A stretch of DNA of 24,864 bases, from positions 1 through 24,864 of IMG/VR virus record IMGVR_UViG_3300027082_000006; one strand, 5' to 3'. A program made the translations under genes and the position numbers. The stretch comes from a virus. Below are positions 1 through 12,000 of this stretch, in pieces (the stretch's first letter is position 1; every line of letters starts with the position of its first letter). The notes under the pieces were generated by a model that saw only the letters and a list, made by a program, of their open reading frames with translations, was not told the DNA's origin and did no database searches.

Positions 1-2
1 AA

Positions 3-3000
3 GATAAATCAGGATTAGAGAAAACCGGAGAAGGTATCGGAAAAACATCCAGTCAAGGTTGGGGAGGAACGAAAAACTTAATTGGCAATTTTGCTCAGGA
101 TGCACACGAAAACAAATATAAATCTGCATTGCTTGATCCTAAACAAAGCATTGCAGAGACAATAGGGAATGATATTGTTCATGGTATTACAGGGGAAGAT
201 AGTAAACTTCATGAGCAAAGTCAGGAGTTTGAAGAAAAAACAAAACAACGTAGAGAAGGGTTACAGGAAGCCGGAGAAGAAATAAAAGAAGAAGGCAAGG
301 AATTAATCCGGGAGAAACAGGTTGAAGGAATGGGAAAAGACGGATTTTGGTATGAAATGGGAGAAGTCATGGGATATGCTCTACCTTCTGCCGCTGCCGC
401 TGTAACTTCTTATTTTAACCCTGCCGCCGCTGGTGCAGTAGGACAGGCTGTTATTGGTACAATAGGAATGTCTGCCGCTGGATCAGCAATGCACGAGGTA
501 GAAGAATATTACAGGAATCAAGGACAGGAAGCCCCGGACGGTGTTAAATACGGTGTTGGTTTGGCCGCTGGTGCGTCTGAAATGCTCCTTGAGCAGATAC
601 CGCTTAAAGGTATAATGAAGCCTATCAAAAATACCAAGATTGGAAAAAAGGTATTAGGTAAAACCGTTGCATCTGAATTAATCAGCAATCCAAAAGTGGC
701 TAACAATATTGTAACAAAATTCGCAAAACAGAACCCAAAACTGTTTAAGCGTTATGCTAAGGGTTTAGGCTCTCAAAGTTATAAAGAAGCCGGACAAGAA
801 GGCGTACAGCAAACGATTGAATCCGTGTTGCATAATACTTACATGGATGAAGAAGACAGAAGAGACTTAGATCAGATTCTCCGCAATGGATTAGAAGCCG
901 CTTATAAAGGTGGTTTAATGGGTGGATTTGTAGGAACAATAGGCTCAGGAGCCGTTCCGGTTAATGACATGAAACGCTGGAAAAAAGAAGGAATGACACT
1001 TGCACAAACAAGTGACGGGGAAGTTTACGAATTAATGGGGCAAAAAGACAAAGAAGGGAATACATTTTTTGCAAGAACCAGAGACGGCAAAAATAAGGAA
1101 ATTAAAAAAGAGAATGTTGTCAGTTCAAAACATATTGACAGGAAAGAATTTGAACAGATTGCAAAGAAGGCTAAAGAAGGTACTGCAATAGCTGAAAAAA
1201 CTGAAAGGGATTTACAGAAAGAAAAGAATAAAAAAGAGGCAGAAAAATTAGTTAACCCGGATACAGACGCTATCACTTTATTTGAAAATGAGGATGGCGA
1301 AGTAGAATATGTTTTGAAAGGGAACCCGGAAAATAACAAATCGCTTCCTTCAAACATACTTTTTGCATTAAATCCAAAAACAGGAAAAACCAGACAGGTT
1401 GCTCCAAGTAGCGTGCAAAATGACAAAGTAGAATATCACAGTGTTGATGAATTTGCAGAGAATGTGACGTTAAAACAAGAAGCCTCAGAACAAATGCAGG
1501 CACAGGCTAAAATGGCAGAGCAGAGACAAGGACAGGCACAAGAACAAGGAGGGCAACTGCAAAAAGGCAAACAAGTATCCTATAACGGAGAAAATTATAC
1601 AGTTGATGAAGTTTCTGAGGATAATGTTACCCTATTGAAAGAGACTTCTGAGGAAAGTATGCCTGAGAGCATAGAGGTTCAAAAATCAGAATTTCAAAAT
1701 ATTGGAGAGCCTATACAGGAAGAGCAAACCGGACAAGAACAACAGCAATCAGATCAACAGCAAGGACAGGAACAAGAATCACAGGAAAGTCAAAATCCGG
1801 TTCTCACTATTCAAAGAAATAAGGATACAGAAAAATACGAAGTAGCGCAACAGGATGATGGTAGTTATCGGGTTAATCAAACATTTACTAAGCGAAAAGA
1901 AGCTGAAAAAGTTGCTAACGAACTTAACGAAGAATACGAAAACTCAGAGTTTACAGTAATAGATGAAACTCCAAAAGATGATCCTTTTGCGAAAAATCAA
2001 TTATACATTCATGTAGAACCTAAAACCCAGCAAAATGAAGAAACTAATAAGGAAACAGAAAGAGAGAGTACAGGAGAAGAAAAAGAAGAGAATACAGAAG
2101 ATGTTCAACGAAGTGATGAACAAGTCAATGCAGAACAAAAAGAATCTCAAAAAACTGGACAAACTGAACAGGAAATTGGACAAACTGAACAGGAAGGAAG
2201 AAAAGAAACTGCTACGCAAGATAGACAAGAGACTGAAACAAATCAATCAAGCGAGGAAGGAAGAAAAGCCGAAAGGACTAATCAATCAGGTACAGGAGAA
2301 CAAGAAGTACGAACCGGGAACGCTGAATCAGGAAACGTTTCACAGTTGGATGAAGGAAGCGTTCAAGAGCAGACTGGAACCAATGCCGAGAATACCGGGG
2401 ATAACAGTGAGATACCCGGAGAGACATTCGACAATAGACAACAAGATTCCGTAGGTAAACAAATAAGTACCGAAGAAGTTGAAGGAATGATCGTTGACTA
2501 CCTAATGACAACCAAACAGGAAGCGTTTGAACAGCAACCAGATATGATAGATGAAGTTGTGGATCATTTCTTTAACACCAATGAATATACCGAATTTTAC
2601 GGCACTATCCCGGCAGTACAAAACCGAAAAGAAGATACACAGACTTACAAAACATTCTTAGAAGCTGAAAAGAATGTAAGTAAAGATCGTGTTATTGAAC
2701 AAACTAAATCCCGGATGGGAATTGCTGAACAACAAAACGAACAACAATATGAAGAAACTCAGGAATCTATTCAAGAAGAAACCACAGACGAAGGAGGACA
2801 AACTCAGGAAGAAGCTCAGGAAGGAATTGAACAAGAAGAGGCAGGATCATCTAAAGAAGGTACAGATCAAGAGAGAGATTCACAGGGAGAGAATGAAAAT
2901 GATCGGCCAGTAGGAGAAAACCAGATTTTTACTGAGGAAATGGCTGAAAAAGCCAGACAAAAACTCAGGGAAAAACTAAACAATACCAATGCAGGAGCCG

Positions 3001-6000
3001 ATCCAGAAACAGCTTATTATGCTTTTGTCTTAGGTGGTTATCATGTAGAGAAAGGCGCGCGAAAATTTTCTGATTTTGTCAAGGCAATGGTTAATGACAT
3101 TGGCAGTGGTATTAAGCCGCAATTAAAAGGTGCATACGCCAGTATTAAAAGACAACAAGGAATGGAATCCTATGTTGATGAAATGGATAGCGACCAATAC
3201 GCTGATAATGCAGATATTGATGAAATATTAAATACCGAAGAAAAAACAGACCTTCAAGAAAAAGAAGGTTTGACCATGGATGAAATTGCAGAAGCTAATA
3301 ATGATCTTGATTCAGAAAATCAAATACCTATTGAAAATGCAATAGATTATAAAGAAGAACAATCTGATCAACCAGAAGGAGTTGTAAGTAATGAAGAGGT
3401 TAAAAAAGAATATAAAAGAATAGACTTAACCCAAGAGATAGACAGTTACGACCTGCCTCCTGTATATGAGAGTGAAATAATGGCAAGGTTTGGATTAAAT
3501 GATAAAAAACCCGGACAATTAGAAAGTTTTCAAAAAGAGGAGGCTGATAGAATAGAAAAAGAAATAAGGAAGAAACTATCTAAAAAATACCCGGAATTAA
3601 AACAATCTGATCAACCAGCCAATGAAGGCAGAAGTGTTGAAACAGAGCAGAAGCCGTCCGATAAAGAGGCGACTTCCGAAAAAACAGAGGAAAAACCATC
3701 CGAGGCGCAAAAGAAAGCCGGAAACTATAAGAAAGAAAAAAGAAATATTCGTGGATTGGAGATTGCCATTGAAAACCCGAAAGGTTCAGAAAGGAGTGGA
3801 ACCGACCAACAGGGTAATGAGTGGAGTGTAACCATAAACCATGACTACGGTTACTTCAATCGAACCAAAGGAAAAGACGGAGATCAGATTGATGTATTCC
3901 TGTCAGAAAACCCGGAAGAAGGCAATATTTATGTAGTTGACCAATATAATGAAGATGGCTCTTTTGATGAACACAAAGTAATGATGGGATTTGCCTCTAA
4001 AAATGAAGCCTTAAAGGCTTACAAGTCAAACTACAATAAAGGAGCCGATAATGCCGGAGCCATTACAGAAGTTACAGAGCAACATTTCAAAGAATGGCTT
4101 AATACAGCACAGACTTATTCCAAACCTAAGCGTAAACCATTCTCCAATTTAAAAACAATAGCCAAAAATTCACTATTAGATCAGGTTGAACAATACAATA
4201 AAGAAACTTCTATACAAAAACGTAGGAAAAAGTATCAGGATATTGTTCAACAGGCCGCTAAATTAGGATATAAAGTAAAAGACAAGAAAGGAAAGAAACA
4301 TGACAATTATCGCTGGGATATTGGAATTTTTAACGACAATGGTAAAAAGGTTTACCGGGATAATGAGATAAAAAACACAAGTGAAATGACTAATTTTGTA
4401 CCTTTAAATGAAAGAAGCGAAAAGGTACAGGAAATATTCAGTAAATTATCACAAGCACATGAAGTTTATCCAAAAATCATTGAGGACTTAAAATTAGGTG
4501 GATTAAAGAAAAGTGAAGTTAAAGGGGCAATTAAGGATATACAAGAAGGAAAAAATACTTATCGTGCGCATGAATTACTCGCAGAATTTGAAAATGCAGT
4601 AGCAAATGATTATTTTAGTGTATATGAAACTGGTAAAGGTGCGGACGCACATTACGAGCCAGTAAGTGTTGATGAAGTATTAGAATCAGCAGAGGATGTT
4701 ATAAACAAAGTTAATGAAGAAAACACATTAGAAGAAGAATATAGCGATGTATTACACATAATCTCAGAGTATGAGATTGAAACCCTTGAAGATTTAGAGT
4801 CGTTAAATCAAAAAGGATATTTCGGTCAATTTCCATATACAGAATATGAATATAATCGACTTAAAGAATACCTAAACGAAAAACAAAATGAAGAAAGACG
4901 AAATCAAAAAGAGAGCAAAAAGACAGAAGGCAAGGAGGATTCTTCAAAGGATGCAGGAAAAAGAGAAAGCTCAGAAGATTCTCAACGAACCCCGGAGCAA
5001 CAAAAAATCGCAGAACAGTACGACCAGCGAATAAGAGAAAAAGAAGAGGAACTCTCTAAGGCAAAGAAAAAACGGGAAAAGAAAGTTGCGGAGTTAAATG
5101 ATCGCAACGGCCTTTGGGGAGATACACAAGAGCAAGGAGACTTATTTGCCGGGGATGCCCTGTTTGAATTTAACAAAGAAAATTATGATATTGCTCTCAA
5201 ACCTTACGATCAGGAAATAGAGAGAATCAAACAGGAGATTGAGCAACTAAAATCTGACAAAGAGAAAGCTATACAAGCCGCTGAACAACAAGGCGATTTA
5301 TTTAACGACCAAAAACAAGATAAAAATGTTAGGAATAGATCAGGAAATACTCAACAAGATAGCGGAAACGCAGACGATGGAGTACAAACTAACCAAAATG
5401 ATGATGAGCCTTCCTCCGAGACTGATAGACGAGCGGGAGGAGAATCTAATGAAGGAATTGACCAATCAGGTAATGAAGGATTTTCCAACACTGGACGAGG
5501 ACAAGGCAGAGCTGGTGGCTCTCAAAACGTGGGAGGTTCTCCCGCTTCTACTGGAAAGGGAGGCAATCAACAACTACGCACAGGAGAACAACGATCTAAC
5601 AATAATGATGGCGTTTCCCCCGATGATAGAGACACCGGATCAGGCTCTCCTACTTCTAATGAAGGAAAGCCCGTATTTGAATCAGAAGAAGTACAGGGAG
5701 ATTCTAAAGATAATCAAGATTTACCTGAAACATCTTCCGAAGAGCATGGAGAGAAACAACAGCAAGAAGGAAAGGTAGATGAACAGGTAAAAGACGAAAG
5801 AGGCAATAAAGAAAGTATTGCTCAATCACTTCCTCAATTATATCCAGAACAACACACTGACGTACAAAAAGGCGAAAAACGCTTATATGTTCAAGGCGGC
5901 AAAGGAATGTTGTTTGCCAATGCCACCGGAACCGGAAAAACTTATACCGGACTTGGACTAATCAAGAGAGAAAAACAATTCAACCCGGACGGCACAATCC

Positions 6001-9000
6001 TTATTGTTGTACCTTCTCAACCAAAAATCAAAGATTGGGCTGATGTTGCCGAAAATTTAGATATGGAATTATATCAAGTACCTGACACTAAGAGTAAGCC
6101 ACAGGAGAAAGGTATAAATATTGTCACATTTAAAAATTTCATTGACAACAATAACATGAAAGATTCTGAATTTGATCTTGTCATGTACGATGAAAGTCAC
6201 AAGCTAATGGGCGACAATAAAGGACAAGCCTCTCAAACTACAATAAATCATTATCAACATACTAATAAATCCTATCATTGGACTTTAGAAAAATACAAAG
6301 ATAATACCGGGTTATGGCCTAAAGAAAGAGAATTAAGAGCCAAAATAAACGAATTAGAAAAATACAGAGAAAAGGGAGATGTAAGAAGTTATAAAGAAAT
6401 AAACAAAAAAATTGAAGAAATAAAAGCGCAGATAGGGGAATTAAACAAACAACAAGAAGAAGTATTACCCGAATTAGAGGAAAAAGCTAAAAAAGCAAAA
6501 GACACTAAGGCTGTTTTCCTTTCTGCAACTCCTTTCAAATCACACTTTAATCTGAGATATGCAAATAAATATCTGTTTGATTGGGGAGAAAGTGAAAATC
6601 AGAACGCTTATAATGTTCCAGATGCAGAGGAAAATTTCTTCGTAAGTAACTTTGGGTATAGAATGAGGCATAATAAACTTACCCAACCAGATGAAGCCTC
6701 CGTTGATGTTTCTGCATTGGAGCGAAGATTTGCGGATGCGCTTATGGAACAAGGCTCAATGAGCGCAAGAGTATTGGAAGTAAACAAGGATTATTCCAGA
6801 GAATTTCCTATTGTGTCTGACAAAGAGAGTCAAATATTAAATGAAGGAATCAAAAACGCTATTGATGGCAGAAAATACGAACATCTATCAAAGTATGCAC
6901 GGTTCCGTTTTATAGGTAAAGGCCACTATCCTAAGCGACTGTTTGAAGTATTAAAAGCCAATTATATAGCAGAAAGGATCAAGAAACACAGAGAACTTGG
7001 AAGGAAAGTTGCTATTTATCATGGATACAATGAGGCTGAAATACAGCATCCTTTTAATTTTGAAGGTGCGTATTATCAGTATGTAGATATGAAAAACGGC
7101 AAACAGGTTACAAAATATATAAAAGATGATAAAGAAGCACTGGAAGAATACGAACAGTTTAAAAAAGATAATCCGCAGTTATTTAATTTAAGTTATGACT
7201 TAATCAACCCTATTGATGTATTGAAGAAGAAATTAGGGGAAGATAATGTAATGGTTTATAACGGCAGAATTTCAAATAAAGAGAAAAATGAAGCCAAAAA
7301 GAAATTCAATGATGATAACAGCGGCAAAGATATACTCATAGTTAACCAGCAAGCCGGAAAAGAAGGAATTGATCTGCACGACAAAGAAGGCGGCAAACAA
7401 AGAGTAATGATGAATATTACCATGCCTTCCGATCCTATTACAGCACTTCAAGTTGAAGGTAGAATTTATAGAATGGGTGTGCAGTCAAACGCTATAATGG
7501 AATACCCGGTTTTAGGATTAGACCTTGAAAGCGCACTTTTCGGCTCAGAAATTAACAGACGGGTAGGTACTACGGAAAATCTTGCAATGGGTAGTATTGC
7601 AAGGGATTTAAGAAAATCATTCAAGCAAGGATTTGAACACGCAGAAAGTTACGATCCACATACAGAACAAGGAACCGGAGGTAAAGAAAGAGACGCAAGG
7701 CAGGCAAAAATGTCAGAGTATGAAGAGGCTAAGGCTCTATATCATACGAATTTAAAGAAAACATCTAAGAATAAATCACAGGAAGGACAGGATTATTTTG
7801 CTACCCCTGAGCCTTTAGGATTTAAAATGATCCGGGATTGGGCTAAAGTACCAGAAGGCGGTGACGTGTTAGAACCATCCGCAGGACACGGAGCCATTGC
7901 TCGGTTTGCACCGGAAAAATCTAAACTCACAGCATTAGAACCAATGCAGGGATTGTTTTCAAAATTAAAAGTTAATGCTGGTAGTGGTAGATTGGAGCAA
8001 ACTAATTTTGAAAATTTAGATAAAGTCAATAGTTATGACAGTGTTGTTATGAACCCTCCTTTTGGTAAAGGTGGTAAAACTGCAATAGAGCATATACAAA
8101 AAGCCTTTAATAATCATCTAAGAGACAGAGGACGTATTGTTGCTATTGTGCCGGAAGGAAATGCAATGCAAAAGAGATTAGATGATTTCTTTAATGGAGA
8201 AAATGAAAAGGGAAAACTAAAAAATCCAGATGCAGTTAAACGGGCAGAAATAACACTGCCATCGGTTACTTTTGAACGTGCCGGAACGAAAGTAAGAACT
8301 AAAGTTATTGTTATTGATAAAGTCAAAAATCCTGACAATTACGAAATAGCACCAGAACAACAAACCGATTTAACTCATATTGAATCCACAAAAGAACTGT
8401 TTGAGCGAATTGAAGAATTAAGCAGCGTACCGGATAAAATTTCACAGGAAGATTTAAAAGAAGATGCAAAACAGAATGAAGATATAGAGGAAAATCAGGA
8501 GGCAGAACAAAAAGAAGGCGCAGGAGAAAATAAAGGCACAGGAGAAAAACAGGAAAATGAAGAATATTCTCCTTTAAACCCGGATTCATTTGTAACCATA
8601 GACGACTATCATCATACTAAGCATGACAAGGATATGAAGATTGTTAAACTCTCTCAAAACCTTGCCAGAGATGATTTCTTTAAATCCAAAAAACTTGCTA
8701 AGAATGTTGGCGGTTATTGGAGTAAGTATGCAAAAGGATTCCTGTTTGACAATCAAGAACAAGCCAGTGAATTTGCACGTCAACTAAATGAAAATTTTAG
8801 ACCAAAATTCAGAATAAAGAAAGTTAAACCTTTTCACAGTTTTGCAGAGAATCCTAAAAATAACACTGAGTTTGCCGGAGATGCTTTAAATCTTGCAGTA
8901 AGTAAAGGAGAATTTACGCAGGCAATACAATCCATTGCAGACCAATTTAACAGTGATTTAAACGCAAATATTAAAGTTGTACGAACAGAAAAAGAACTAC

Positions 9001-12000
9001 CGGAGCGTGTAAGACAGCAAAAGAAAACGCAACAAATACAAGGAGAAGTTTCCGGCGTTCATGATCCACGTACAGGTAAAACTTATATCATTGCCGATAA
9101 TATAAAGAATACAGATGCGGCTAAACGTGTTGCGCTTCACGAGATTGTAGGACACAAAGGATTAAGAGGAGTATTAGGAGGCCAATACAATAAAGTATTG
9201 GAAGATATTTACAACTCTATGGAGCAATCTGATATTGACAGGATCAGTCAGATGTATAACACAGAGGATAAAGTCACAATAGCAGATGAATATGTGGCCG
9301 AACAGGCAGAGAAAGATCAAAAACCAAATGTGGTTCAAAAGGCTGTTTCTAAAGTAAGAGAGTTATTGCGAAACTTCTTTAATCTAAAATACAACAAAAA
9401 TGATATAAATAATTTATTGCAGAAAAACAGGGAGTATTTAAGAAAAGGGGCTAATCCTGTAAGCACAGGACAGGAAACAACCAATTCTCAATTTAAGGCT
9501 GAAAAGAAAGAAGATACTGACGATGGTTCGCCAAAGTTTGTTAAAAGTCCGAAGGATTATTTTGTTGAAGGCGTACAGGACTTGCAAGTTTCAGTAAAGA
9601 AAATGCAAAAAGAAGTAAAGAATAAACGAGGAGGAAAAATACCGGAATCTGCCGATGTATATAAAAAGGAAAATTTAAGCTATGGTAAGGTAAGGAAGAA
9701 ACAAGAAGATTATGAAAAGAACCATGAAAAACCGTTGAACGATGTAGTGGAAAAAATAAGCAAAAAACACGGCCAGTCAGTTGAATCTATTGGAGATTAT
9801 TTGATTGCAAAACATTCACTTGAAAATAACGAGTTTTTCAGAGAAAAGCATGTTAAAGAGTATATAGAAAAACAACAGGAAAAAGGAAAAGAACCCACAG
9901 AGGAAGAAATAAACGGATTAAGGGAAGATTTAAAGAAGATTGATTTTACAGGTTTTGCAGAAAACGTAAAAGATCAACTCCCGGACGATTATTCAAAACA
10001 AGTCATTTCTAACTTTGAGAATAATGTTGACAGTCAATTAGTAGATAAATTGCATGAGGAAGTAAGGAAAGCAACTGATTTTGTATTGCAGAAATGGTTT
10101 GATTATGACAGAATAAACAGTGATACACTGGAAGAGTTAAGGAACCGTTTTAATTTCTACGTTCCGTTGAAAGGCTGGGATGAAGCCGCAGAGGAAAAAT
10201 GGGATTTTTCAAGTGATGTTGCGGATCAAATGAATACCTTGATGAAAAGAAAAGGGCGTAAAACTAAACCAGCTAATCCATTGCCACAAATACACTCAAT
10301 GGCAAATGCCGCTATCATTGAAGGCGAAAGAAATGCAGTCAGGAAAGCCTTTGCACGGCTCATTAGTGCTAATAAAAATATCAAAGATAAAGACGGCAAT
10401 TCTATTATGGATGGTATAGGATCGGCTCATATTATTTATGCCGTTGACATGGGTACAAGAGATAAAGAAGGAAATACTATAAGAACCGAAATGATAGAGA
10501 GACCGTCAGAAGAATATTTCGGACAAAAGAATGAAAACGGGGAGCCACTTGTAAAGACAAGAATTGATAATACTTACAAAAGTAAGCGAACAAAATATCA
10601 GGCCAAAGAGCAAGAGATTGAAGTATATATGAATGGCAAAAAATATATTCTCTATGCCAATGATCCCAATATAGCCAGAGCAATTAGAGGAGATATAGGA
10701 ACACAACTCGGAGCATTAAGAGATGTATTTAACAACGGACTGACAAGTGATAAACAAATACAGAAAATCACAGGTGGACTAATCAATCATACTCCCGGAT
10801 TTGGAGAGATAACAAGAACGATGGGGCAGTTATACACAAGCTATAACCCTAACTTTGTTATTGCCAATATGACAAGAGATATTCCCCTTGCCGCAGTTGC
10901 GCACTTTGTTGAAGGAGATATAGGGCAAACCGGAGCCTTTATCAAGAATATGCGTAAGGCCACAAAAGCTCTATTAAAGAATAAAGGCTCAAAAGAAGAA
11001 AAGAAATATTTACAGGATGAAATACAAAAATGGTTAGATCATGGAGGGGAAACAGGTTGGATGCACCTTAAAAATCCAGAGAGATATGAAAGGAAAATAC
11101 GTAAAAAAATTAAAAGACTTGACAAGAAACAACAATACAATCCTTTAAGACACTTAGAAGAACAAGGAGAGAATGTTTTCAAGCATTTAGAACAACTTGC
11201 AAATTTCTCCGAAAACATTGCCCGTTTTGCTACATTCTTAACCTATAAAGACATGGGTTATTCAAATGATGAAGCCGCTTATCAGTCAAAAAGAGTAACC
11301 GTAAACTTTAACAAGAAAGGAAAATGGAGCAATGTTTTAGGCGCAAATTATGTATTCTTTAATGCCGCTGTTCAGGGTATTAAAAGATATGGAGAATTAT
11401 GGGGAGCCAGTCCGTCAAAATTTGGAATGATACACGGGCTGTTAATGTCACAAGGCTTTATGGTATCATGGCTCCTTGATCTGTTTGGTGGAGAAGACGA
11501 TGAAGGCGTAAGATTATATGACAAGATCAATGATTATAAGAAACACAATTACATGATACTTCCAACTTTTGATGGAAAAACATTGGATATTCCAATGCCT
11601 CATATTCTTAGGTATTTCCACATGGTCGGAGGACTTTCTTACGATGCTATGACCGGAAGAAAATCGGCAGAGGAAGTGATCGGAAAAGGTATCGGTGGAC
11701 TTTCTAAAGCCTTTATTCCGGTGGATGCTTCCGGTTTTGTTTCAGAAGAAGGCGATTTTTCATGGAGGCCGCTTATACCAACTTATGCTATTCCGTGGTA
11801 TGATATTGCAGTAAACAAAAATTTTGCGGAATATAGCATTTACAAAGAACCCTTTACACTTGCTGAGGCTGAACGTAAAGCTGATTCGCAAATGTATTTC
11901 GATCACATTAACAAGTTGTATCCGAAAATAACCGATGCACTTTTCAAATTAGGTGGAGGCGACCCGGAAACAGGATATAATTATTATTACGATGAAGCCG

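Noticed and set aside
1025-1503. Two minus-strand frames (133 and 76 codons)
   Set aside because: Ser/Phe/Leu-rich products are the reverse complement of Lys/Glu-rich coding sequence; no plausible start or neighbour.
2035-2454. A 139-codon + frame inside the giant gene
   Set aside because: It is a Lys/Arg/Asn-rich shadow of the A-rich Gln/Glu linker in another frame, with no start context of its own.
5326-5778. A 150-codon + frame inside the giant gene
   Set aside because: It covers only the low-complexity linker before the helicase in a shifted frame; the main frame continues through and has clear domains on both sides.
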